Part shown: positions 1 to 5,095 of the stretch, one piece after another
How the letters are laid out: every line of letters begins with the position of its first letter
Position numbering within the stretch: the stretch's first letter is position 1
Assembly (NCBI GenBank): GCA_937873805.1
Contig: CALMWO010000386.1
Coordinates: 1 to 6,465, forward strand
DNA length: 6,465 nucleotides
Reading direction: 5' to 3'
From: an uncultured Hyphomonadaceae bacterium
GTDB taxonomy: Bacteria; Pseudomonadota; Alphaproteobacteria; Caulobacterales; Hyphomonadaceae
Notes under the pieces: generated by a model
What the model saw: the letters and a program-made list of their open reading frames with translations, nothing else
Told to the model about the DNA's origin: nothing
Database searches by the model: none
Position numbers and translations under genes: made by a program

Positions 1-240
1 GCCCACCCATCGTCCGGTGTCCTTCTCGAACACCGAAAACATCGCAAACCCTTCGAGCTGCCACGAGCCGACCATCGAGCAGATATTCCGCCACACCACA
101 GACGCCGGCTGAGCCTTCCCGATATACTGCGCCGCATCCTCATCCGCCATGAACCCGCACCATGGCTCGAACTCCTTCAGGCTCGGCACCCGCAAAATCA
201 GCCGCGGCGTTTCGATGATGGTCTCGAGGCGAGATGTCAT
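1..240 (-). CDS. GNAT family N-acetyltransferase, RimJ/RimL-like (N-terminal part)
   Basis: The first 80 codons read without a stop to the window edge. The protein opens with ETPRLILRVPSLKEFEPW (residues 10-27), the first strand and helix typical of RimJ/RimL-type GNAT acetyltransferases, which move an acetyl group from acetyl-CoA to a protein N-terminus or small amine. A strand follows near residues 66-80 (FAMFSVFEKDTGRWVG), as expected just before the acetyl-CoA loop. That loop lies outside the window, so catalytic residues cannot be checked. The ATG overlaps the rfbD stop as ATGA, and AGAGGA (248-253) sits 7 bases upstream inside rfbD, so the two genes are probably co-transcribed and translationally coupled. 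The substrate is unknown. Acetylation of an amino sugar is possible from context, but the N-terminus looks like the generic family. Confidence 0.85.
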   Translation of the reverse strand, partial: MTSRLETIIETPRLILRVPSLKEFEPWCGFMADEDAAQYIGKAQPASVVWRNICSMVGSWQLEGFAMFSVFEKDTGRWVG

Positions 241-1136
241 GATGCAGTCCTCTTCAGCACGCCGGCGACCGAACGCTCTAACGCCTCGCCAAACGGCGTC
301 CAACTCAATCCCAAAAGCTTGTTTGCTCTCACGCTCGAAAGTCGCGCATTCAACGGCCGCTTCGCGGGCGCATTGAACGATGCGGTCGTCACGGGTTCGA
401 TCTCCGCAAACGGTCCGCTCTGGCGTTTTGATTCAGCCATGATCGCGCTCGCCATATCGGAGCGGCTCATCGCCTCGGGCGATGCCAGATGAAGCAGCCC
501 GCGAACATCGCGAACGCCTTCCACTTTGATCCTCGCAAGGCGGAGCAGGGCGATCGCAATATCGGGCGCATAAGTCGGCGGTCCGATCTGGTCCGACACG
601 ATCTGCAACACGGGCTTGGCTCGCGCCCACTCGATCACCTTGGAGACAAAGTTGTCAGCGAATTCCGAGAACACCCAGCACACGCGCGTCGTCACGGCCT
701 CGGGATATTCGTCAGCGACGGCCATCTCGCCCGCCAGCTTCGACCGGCCGTAAGCGGACAACGGCCTCGGCGTCTCGTCCTCATCATGCGGCTCGTTTCC
801 CGCGCCATCGAAAACGCAGTCCGTCGACATATGGATCAGCTGCACGCCATGCCGCCTGCACAGTCGCGCGAGCATGCGCGGCCCTTCGGCATTCACCGCA
901 AACGCGACAGCCTCTTCGCTTTCGGCCCGGTCAACGAAATTGTAGGAGCCCGCATTGATTACTAGGTGTGCGCGGCTCTGAAGGATGAAAGCCTCCACCG
1001 CCATCGGATCGGTAAGATCGGCGCCGTCGCGCCCCGCCTGATGCAGTTCGATCGAGGGATAGCCCGCGGCGGCGGCGGCAATCGCCTGCGCCACCTGTCC
1101 ATGCCGTCCGATACAGGCCACACGCAGCGGGATCAT
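237..1136 (-). CDS. rfbD: dTDP-4-dehydrorhamnose reductase family protein
   Basis: A 299-residue extended short-chain dehydrogenase of the RmlD/RfbD family, which reduces dTDP-4-dehydrorhamnose to dTDP-L-rhamnose with NAD(P)H in the cytoplasm. Visible motifs are the nucleotide-binding turn GRHGQV (10-15), NAGSYNFVDRAE (61-72), STDCVFDG (104-111), the catalytic pair Y129 and K133 in YGRSK, DQIGPPT (182-188) and RPLNARL (260-266). Length is normal for the family. Two departures are visible: C107 replaces the usual Tyr of STDYVFDG, and the third glycine of the dinucleotide loop is A16. The start is forced, because an in-frame TGA lies 9 bases upstream of the ATG; no clear Shine-Dalgarno is seen. 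The other rhamnose genes (rfbA, B, C) are not in the window, so the exact sugar nucleotide is inferred. The next gene overlaps by 4 bases. Confidence 0.9.
   Translation of the reverse strand: MIPLRVACIGRHGQVAQAIAAAAAGYPSIELHQAGRDGADLTDPMAVEAFILQSRAHLVINAGSYNFVDRAESEEAVAFAVNAEGPRMLARLCRRHGVQLIHMSTDCVFDGAGNEPHDEDETPRPLSAYGRSKLAGEMAVADEYPEAVTTRVCWVFSEFADNFVSKVIEWARAKPVLQIVSDQIGPPTYAPDIAIALLRLARIKVEGVRDVRGLLHLASPEAMSRSDMASAIMAESKRQSGPFAEIEPVTTASFNAPAKRPLNARLSSVRANKLLGLSWTPFGEALERSVAGVLKRTAS
248..253 (-). promoter_or_regulatory. Ribosome binding site AGAGGA for the GNAT gene
   Basis: AGAGGA on the minus strand ends 7 bases before the ATG at 240. It lies within the last codons of rfbD and fixes the start codon in the 4-base overlap. 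Confidence 0.6.
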
Positions 1137-1232
1137 GCGGTTTCATTTCGCATGGCCCCAATGCGCGGCCAAGCGTCATCGACGTCCGCGCGAAACCGCT
1201 TTATGGCTCCCGGCGCAAAACAGGAAACCGCC
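1137..1232. promoter_or_regulatory. Divergent control region between rfbD and the FKBP lipoprotein gene
   Basis: These 96 bases separate two genes read outward and must hold both promoters. For the plus-strand gene a weak sigma-70-like pair is visible: TCGACG (1179-1184) and TTTATG (1200-1205), 15 bases apart. No convincing minus-strand promoter is seen. The region has an inverted repeat CGCAT/ATGCG (1149-1153 and 1161-1165) and three copies of GAAACCGC: 1137-1144 on the minus strand, directly before the rfbD ATG, and 1192-1199 and 1224-1231 on the plus strand. The first two copies form a widely spaced inverted repeat. An operator role is inference only. Confidence 0.5.
1222..1227 (+). promoter_or_regulatory. 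Ribosome binding site AGGAAA deciding the FKBP lipoprotein start
   Basis: AGGAAA ends 5 bases before the ATG at 1233. The frame is open back to 966, but only the 1233 start combines this site with a lipoprotein signal sequence, and longer versions would run antisense into rfbD. Confidence 0.6.
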
Positions 1233-2150
1233 ATGCTAAGACCCGTGCTTGCCGCCGCCGCCCTCATGTCGCTGTCCGGATGCACGGTTTGGGACGGCAT
1301 TGTCGGATGGTTCGCGCCTGCCGAGCCCACTGCCGGCGTCGATGCCGTCGATACCGCCGCCTGGTCGCGCTATGTGCCCTGGAACAGCGCTGCGAAGAAC
1401 GTCGTGAAAAGCGGCACGGGCGTGGAACATATCGTCCTTGCCAGCGGCCCTGCGGATGGTCCGCTGCCCGGTCCGAACGCTCGCGCGGTCATCCATTATG
1501 AGGGCCATCTCAACAAGGCGGGCGCCAAGCCGTTCGATTCATCCTTCGAGCGCAACGAGACTGCGGAGTTCCCGATCTCGGTCGTCATCCCGGGCTTTGC
1601 CGAAGCGCTGAGCCAGATGCGCCCCGGCGATTCCTGGCTGGTGTTCATCCCCTCCAAGCTGGGTTATGGCGAAGAAGGCGCGGGCCCGGATATTCCGCCC
1701 AACTCCGATCTTGTTTTTGAAATCGAGATGAAAAAAACCATGACCCCTCCATCGTCGAACGCCGCCGCCTGGTCCAAACACGCGCCGTGGAACAGCGCCA
1801 GCGCGGACGTGAAGAAGACCGGCTCGGGCGTCGAGTATGTCGTGATCGCGGAAGGCGCTGCCGGCGGCGTCGCCCCGACGAAGGATCAGGACGCCGAGGT
1901 CTTCTACGAAGGCCGTCTCGCCTCCGGCGGCGAAGCCTTCGATAGCGCCTTCGAACGTGGCGACACGGAAACCTTCCCGGTCGCGGCCGTTGTGCCCGGT
2001 TTCTCCGAAGCGCTCACGCTGATGAAGCCCGGCGACCATTGGCTGGTGTTCATTCCCTCCAAACTTGGCTACGGCGCGCGCGGCGCTCCGGGCGCAATCC
2101 CGCCGAACGCGGATCTCATCTTCGAGATCCTGATGGTCGGGGTGGAGTAG
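1233..2150 (+). CDS. Lipoprotein with two tandem FKBP-type peptidyl-prolyl isomerase domains
   Basis: The 305-residue product begins with a lipoprotein signal peptide whose lipobox is LSGC (14-17), so it should be lipidated at C17 and face the periplasm or outer membrane. Two FKBP domains follow (about 55-168 and 191-303). FKBPs catalyse cis-trans isomerisation of prolyl bonds and assist folding. Pocket residues, matched to human FKBP12 by motif, look intact in both: Y89, F101, D102, V118, I119, Y145 and F162 in the first; Y225, F236, D237, V253, V254, Y280 and F297 in the second. The usual Trp at the pocket floor is Phe in both (F122, F257). Each domain is preceded by AAWSxxxPWNSA (42-53 and 178-189), so the whole module of about 136 residues was duplicated. 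No FkpA/Mip-type helical dimerisation domain is present. It is transcribed alone, divergent from rfbD. Confidence 0.9.
   Translation: MLRPVLAAAALMSLSGCTVWDGIVGWFAPAEPTAGVDAVDTAAWSRYVPWNSAAKNVVKSGTGVEHIVLASGPADGPLPGPNARAVIHYEGHLNKAGAKPFDSSFERNETAEFPISVVIPGFAEALSQMRPGDSWLVFIPSKLGYGEEGAGPDIPPNSDLVFEIEMKKTMTPPSSNAAAWSKHAPWNSASADVKKTGSGVEYVVIAEGAAGGVAPTKDQDAEVFYEGRLASGGEAFDSAFERGDTETFPVAAVVPGFSEALTLMKPGDHWLVFIPSKLGYGARGAPGAIPPNADLIFEILMVGVE
1356..2141 (+). repeat. Internal tandem duplication of the FKBP module
   Basis: Codons 42-177 and 178-303 encode the same module: the AAWS/PWNSA linker followed by an FKBP domain. Over the 55 residues from E112 in copy 1 and T247 in copy 2, 37 are identical by my count. 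At DNA level the best-kept stretch is TGGCTGGTGTTCAT at 1635-1648 and 2040-2053, which continues into similar sequence. Copies differ mostly at third positions elsewhere, which points to an old duplication kept by selection. Confidence 0.85.
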
Positions 2151-2161
2151 GGACCAAACAA

Positions 2162-2187
2162 AAACGCCTCCCGCGAGGGAGGCGTTT
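2162..2187. terminator. Bidirectional rho-independent terminator between the FKBP gene and mdh
   Basis: An 11-base perfect stem (AAACGCCTCCC at 2162-2172 with GGGAGGCGTTT at 2177-2187) closes a GCGA loop. On the minus strand the stem runs into TTTTTGTTT (2164-2156), a good U-tract for mdh, whose stop is at 2211-2213. On the plus strand only TTT follows, so termination of the FKBP gene is probably weaker. It fills most of the 60-base convergent gap. Confidence 0.9.
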
Positions 2188-2210
2188 CCGCTTTGGGTTG
2201 AAGCTGAAGC

Positions 2211-3179
2211 CTAGGCCAGCGACGGCTCAAGCTTCTTGCAGGCGTCGAGCAGGCCGCGCACGGCGCCAACTGACTTCTCGAACATCGCCTTCTCGTCGCC
2301 ATTCAGTTCGAACTGGATGATGCGCTCGACGCCGCCGGCGCCGATCACGCACGGAACGCCGACATAAAGGTCAGACACGCCATACTGGCCGGTCAGGTTC
2401 GCGGCGACCGGCAGGACGCGCTTCTTGTCTTTGAGGTAGGATTTCGCCATCGCGACAGCCGATTCAGCCGGCGCGTAGAAGGCCGAGCCGGTTTCGAGCA
2501 GAGCGACGATCTCGCCGCCGCCGCCGCGCGTACGCTTCACCATCGCGTCGAGTTCTTCCTGCGTGAAGAAGCCCTGCTTGATGCAGTCCGGCAGCGAGAC
2601 GCCGCCGATCGTGGAGTGGCGCACCATCGGCACCATGTCGTCGCCATGGCCGCCCAGCGTCCAGGCTTTCACGTCCTCGATCGAGATGCCGGTTTTTTCC
2701 GAGAGGAAATAGGCGAAGCGTGCCGAGTCGAGCACGCCGGCCATGCCGACAACGTGGCTCGCCGGGAGGCCTGAGAATTTCTGCAGCGCCCACACCATCG
2801 CATCGAGCGGGTTGGTGATGCAGATCACGAAGGCGTTCGGGCAATGCTGCTTGATCGCGGCGCCGACCGATTTCATGACGCCGAGGTTGATGCCGATGAG
2901 ATCATCGCGGCTCATGCCCGGTTTGCGCGGCACGCCGGCGGTGACGATCACGACGTCCGATCCGGCGATGGCGGTGTATTCTTCCAGCGACGCGCCAGAC
3001 ATGGCGGCGTCCTTGCCATAGACAGCGGCGGCTTCAGCGATATCGAGGCCTTTGCCCTTGGCGATGCCGCCCTTCATGTCGACAAGAACCACGTCGCCGA
3101 GTTCTTCGCGCGAGCAGATGTGGGCGAGCGTGCCGCCGATCATGCCGGCGCCTACAAGGGCGATCTTCTTGCGTGCCAT
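2211..3179 (-). CDS. mdh: Malate dehydrogenase (NAD-dependent, LDH-like type)
   Basis: This is the cytoplasmic TCA-cycle enzyme that interconverts malate and oxaloacetate with NAD. From this ATG the protein has 322 residues, the usual length for the LDH-like MDH of alphaproteobacteria. The Rossmann loop GAGMIG is at 10-15, and D34 at the end of strand 2 favours NAD. The mobile active-site loop PRKPGMSR carries R85 and R91, the malate-specific arginines where lactate dehydrogenase has Gln at the first position. N123 (ITNP), D151 and R154 (DSAR), and catalytic H178 (GGHGDD) complete the site. The start is supported by AGGAG 8 bases upstream and by the family's usual MARKKIAL-type N-terminus. 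The frame stays open for 53 further codons to an ATG at 3338 (separate entry). It ends at a strong terminator. sucC and sucD, often next to mdh in related bacteria, do not follow. Confidence 0.95.
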   Translation of the reverse strand: MARKKIALVGAGMIGGTLAHICSREELGDVVLVDMKGGIAKGKGLDIAEAAAVYGKDAAMSGASLEEYTAIAGSDVVIVTAGVPRKPGMSRDDLIGINLGVMKSVGAAIKQHCPNAFVICITNPLDAMVWALQKFSGLPASHVVGMAGVLDSARFAYFLSEKTGISIEDVKAWTLGGHGDDMVPMVRHSTIGGVSLPDCIKQGFFTQEELDAMVKRTRGGGGEIVALLETGSAFYAPAESAVAMAKSYLKDKKRVLPVAANLTGQYGVSDLYVGVPCVIGAGGVERIIQFELNGDEKAMFEKSVGAVRGLLDACKKLEPSLA

Positions 3180-3338
3180 GGGGAGGTCTCCTGGTGGTTG
3201 TGCGGCGGGCGCAGGTTGCGGTGCAGGTGGTTGAACGGGTTGGGCGGGGGCCGTTTCAGCTCGGCTGGCGGCGAGCGGCGCAGAAGCTGGCGGCTTCACC
3301 GCGCCCGTCTTCTTCTTGCTCTTGAACCAGCCGAACAT
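3180..3338 (-). other. In-frame Pro/Ala-rich N-terminal extension of mdh (possible longer isoform)
   Basis: An ATG at 3338 opens 53 codons that run without a stop into mdh. The predicted peptide starts MFGWFKSKKK, a short aromatic-basic segment, and continues as a low-complexity linker rich in Pro, Ala and Gln (residues 16-50). The first 15 codons nearly all end in G or C (TTC GGC TGG TTC AAG AGC AAG), as in real genes here, which argues for translation. The linker codons are less biased (CCA, GCT, TCT, CAA, CCT). No good Shine-Dalgarno precedes 3338. It may be a true N-terminus, a minor isoform, or a short upstream reading frame that happens to be in frame. Confidence 0.4.
3188..3192 (-). 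promoter_or_regulatory. Ribosome binding site AGGAG of mdh
   Basis: AGGAG on the minus strand lies 8 bases before the ATG at 3179. It favours the canonical start over the in-frame upstream ATG at 3338, which has no comparable site. Confidence 0.75.
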
Positions 3339-3541
3339 CCACGCCCCGGAAATCGATCGCGGGGACGGTTAGCGCAAGCAGGGCAAAGGGGCAATGCGGC
3401 GCAGCCACGCCTGCGCGTTACGCTTAGTTCCGGTCCCGTAACCACGGGTTTCCATCGCGAAATCCTTGATTGGCTACCGATTTGCGGGCTGCTGAATGCC
3501 TTCAGGGCCATCGAGCGCTGATCGGCATTCGCGATGCCTGC
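3339..3541 (-). promoter_or_regulatory. Intergenic region upstream of mdh
   Basis: The 203 bases between the acidic secreted-protein gene and the extended mdh frame hold no convincing gene. Just before the ATG at 3338 is an inverted repeat CCCCG (3344-3348)/CGGGG (3360-3364). A weak minus-strand promoter candidate is TTGCCC (3389-3394) and TAACCG (3366-3371), 17 bases apart. A small hairpin CCCGT/ACGGG (3435-3439 and 3444-3448) has no U-tract and is not a clear terminator, so read-through from upstream into mdh remains possible. Confidence 0.3.
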
Positions 3542-3970
3542 CTATTTCTGCTCGTACACGCCCACGGCCCACACGCAGATGTCAGCGTCGCATCCTTCCA
3601 TGTCGATGCGAATATTGAGCTCGTTACCGGACTCGCCACGTTCCACCATCACGATCGGAACATCGTCATCTTCATAGTCGAAATCGATGTCGTCGCCATC
3701 TTCGTCGATGATGGCGAGGTCGAGATCGTGGCAATCGAAATCGCAGGACGAATAGACGGCGTACTCCTTCTCCGGGTTGATCCTCACGCTGAAGATGTAG
3801 CTGTCACCTTCCTCAAGTTCGCCCGACTCCAGTGCGCCAACCAGTTTCTCGCCAGCGGGCACGGTGTCGGTGATGATGCTCTTCACCACCTCATGCAGAT
3901 CCTGCTGCGCGAACGCCACGCCACCGCCGGCGACAAGCGCGCTCGCCAGCAATGCAATCCCGAGTTTCAT
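3542..3970 (-). CDS. Secreted acidic protein with two cysteine pairs, PPC-like fold suspected
   Basis: The 142-residue product has a signal peptide (MKLG, then a hydrophobic core at 4-18) with a probable cleavage after AFA at residue 21, so it should be periplasmic or exported. The mature part is strongly acidic, most of all at 82-103 (HDLDLAII, then a run of Asp and Glu). Cysteines C76 and C80, and C127 and C132, could form disulfides. The order YIFSVR, YAVYSSC, DLDLAIIDEDGD, NELNIRI and CVWAVGVYE resembles the beta-sandwich of bacterial pre-peptidase C-terminal (PPC) domains, where DLDL and a closing strand are typical. No enzymatic motif is visible. The Asp-rich loop D89-D98 could bind calcium, which is speculative. 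It lies between the NTF2-like gene and mdh, with no strong Shine-Dalgarno. I do not recognise a named family. Confidence 0.8.
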   Translation of the reverse strand: MKLGIALLASALVAGGGVAFAQQDLHEVVKSIITDTVPAGEKLVGALESGELEEGDSYIFSVRINPEKEYAVYSSCDFDCHDLDLAIIDEDGDDIDFDYEDDDVPIVMVERGESGNELNIRIDMEGCDADICVWAVGVYEQK

Positions 3971-4027
3971 GGATCACGCCCCACGTCAGTCGCATGGGCA
4001 AGCGTTCATCCCGATGCAATCCCGAGT
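3952..4027. repeat. 14-base direct repeat flanking the start of the secreted-protein gene
   Basis: ATGCAATCCCGAGT occurs at 3952-3965 and at 4014-4027, 62 bases apart. The left copy lies in codons 2-7 of the secreted-protein gene; the right copy ends on the first base of the stop triplet of the NTF2-like gene. Flanks do not match, so the repeat is exactly 14 bases. Confidence 0.6.
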
Positions 4028-4536
4028 CAATGCAGACGCTGTCTTTCGTGCTCCGTATCAAGACGAGGGCGCGCGCGCTGTTTGGATGTTTCCGCATCCT
4101 CCGCAGGCACAAGTCCATGCTCGCGATACAGCGCCATCTCGTCTCCCGAAACGAAGCCGAAAATCGTCGGCTTGGTCGTGGACACGTCCAGAAAATATGT
4201 GACGTCGAACTCCAGCTTGATGTCGGCGCCGTCTGGCTTTCTGTAGTCGGCGCAATAGGAGACTTTTGCCATCATATGGTTGGCGTCGATCCGTGTCGTC
4301 TCGACACGTTTTGCGGTCATCTTCCGCGTGCCGATTGAACGGTAGAAGGCATAGCCCCTGGCAAGAAGCCGGCGGAACGCTGCGTCCTGCCTGCCAGTGG
4401 AAACGCCGTCCGGGCCGGCAGCAATGAAGCGCGGTGAAAAGCGCGCTGCGATGTCGCCAAACACATTCTCACCGGCCAGCGCGCGGTTGTAGAGGTTGGC
4501 GTACGATTCAAAAAAGGCAGGGATGTTGTGCGGCAT
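4027..4536 (-). CDS. NTF2-like (SnoaL/DUF4440-type) superfamily protein, function unknown
   Basis: From the ATG at 4536 the product has 169 residues. The helix at about 5-23 (IPAFFESYANLYNRALAGE), the strand-and-turn FSPRFIAAGPDGVSTG, a middle helical stretch and later strands KVSYCADYRK, IKLEFDVTYFLDV and PTIFGFVSGDE match the helix plus curved-sheet layout of NTF2-like proteins. That fold serves as small-molecule binding domains, isomerases and cyclases, and nothing in the sequence identifies a substrate. No signal peptide is present, so it should be cytoplasmic. The last 25 residues are charged and probably disordered. A GTG at 4551 is an alternative in-frame start, blocked by a TGA two codons further up; neither start has a good ribosome binding site. 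It follows the TPR-like gene by about 109 bases. Confidence 0.75.
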   Translation of the reverse strand: MPHNIPAFFESYANLYNRALAGENVFGDIAARFSPRFIAAGPDGVSTGRQDAAFRRLLARGYAFYRSIGTRKMTAKRVETTRIDANHMMAKVSYCADYRKPDGADIKLEFDVTYFLDVSTTKPTIFGFVSGDEMALYREHGLVPAEDAETSKQRARPRLDTEHERQRLH

Positions 4537-4645
4537 GCAAAAGCAACGCACCGATCAGGCGCGGGTTGCGCTGTTCCTGTCACATAGTCGAACGAATTGC
4601 TGCGCCTGCGGGAACGATCTGCTTGCCGCAGATCATGCAGCCGCC
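4537..4645 (-). other. Gap between the TPR-like and NTF2-like genes, with overlapping hairpins
   Basis: Twelve bases after the TPR-like stop codon, read on the minus strand, is a perfect 7-base stem GATCTGC/GCAGATC (4634-4628 with 4622-4616) with a 5-base loop. A second stem, CTGCGG with CCGCAG (4631-4626 and 4611-4606), would use part of the same bases, so the two exclude each other. No U-tract follows. An 18-codon reading frame (4636-4580) covers the same bases and is preceded by GAGG at proper spacing. Whether any of this works as an attenuator, processing site or small gene cannot be told from sequence. Confidence 0.3.
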
Positions 4646-5095
4646 TCAGGCCGCGGGAAGGCGCGCAGCCAGACGTTCGATGGCATCCCGCACTTGCCGG
4701 CCATTGTCATCATCGGTCAGCGCGTCGCTGGCCTGCCGGGCGAGATGCACGTGGCGGCTTGCGGTGGGAATATCTCCCGAGCGGAACAATGCATCCGCGA
4801 GACTGAGATGCAGGGACGGATAGAGGCTGAGTACGCTTAAGCTCGCTACATCGGGGCGCTCACTCACAATACTGTCCGCCGCCGAAAGCGCGCGGCGATG
4901 CCATGTCAGCTCGGTTTCGGGGGCATCCTGGGCGTTCGCCATGTAGTGGCTCAGCACACACTGATGAAACGGATCGCCTTCTGCCGCGATGCCTGACCAG
5001 ATTTCCGCGAAGGCGTCACGCGCTTCGGCGCGGCGGCCGGCATTGAACAGGGCAAGCGCCCCGGAAATCTGATCGAGCACAGGGTCCGGCGTCAC
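4646..5095 (-). CDS. TPR-like helical repeat protein, function unknown
   Basis: The 149-residue product is almost all alpha-helical. LDQISGALALFNAGRRAEARDAFAEIW (7-33) and LSLADALFRSGDIPTASRHVHLARQAS (96-122) have the small and large residue spacing of tetratricopeptide helix pairs, which usually bind other proteins. Between them, FHQCVLSHYMANAQDAPETELTWHRRAL (43-70) resembles a segment found in a family of small TPR proteins from several phyla, recalled from memory rather than searched. No signal peptide is seen. The GTG start overlaps the zapE stop as GTGA, with GGAG (5104-5107) 8 bases upstream, so it is probably co-translated with zapE. A role alongside ZapE is possible but only inferred from this coupling. 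Confidence 0.8.
   Translation of the reverse strand: MTPDPVLDQISGALALFNAGRRAEARDAFAEIWSGIAAEGDPFHQCVLSHYMANAQDAPETELTWHRRALSAADSIVSERPDVASLSVLSLYPSLHLSLADALFRSGDIPTASRHVHLARQASDALTDDDNGRQVRDAIERLAARLPAA

Noticed and set aside
966..1232. An 89-codon upstream extension of the FKBP lipoprotein frame starting at 966
   Set aside because: It would run antisense through the beginning of rfbD and place the signal peptide inside the protein; the start at 1233 has AGGAAA and a proper lipobox.
1539..2039. Minus-strand frame of 166 codons opposite the FKBP gene
   Set aside because: It is an antisense shadow; its internal repetition simply follows the duplicated FKBP modules.
3435..3448. CCCGT/ACGGG hairpin considered as a terminator of the secreted-protein gene
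   Set aside because: It has only five pairs and no U-tract on the minus strand.
2844..3521. Long plus-strand frame opposite mdh
   Set aside because: It mirrors mdh codons, has a composition typical of antisense frames in GC-rich DNA (Arg, His, Gly, Asp) and resembles no family, while mdh is certain.
3470..4246. Plus-strand frame of 258 codons opposite the secreted-protein gene
   Set aside because: The protein is a reflection of the acidic gene (runs of Val, Ile and His opposite Asp and Glu codons), with no domain; the minus-strand gene has a clear signal peptide.
4317..4583. GTG-started frame overlapping the N-terminus of the NTF2-like gene in another phase, considered as a frameshifted start
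   Set aside because: The NTF2-like helix is encoded continuously from 4536 in its own frame, and the alternative peptide has no similarity to it.
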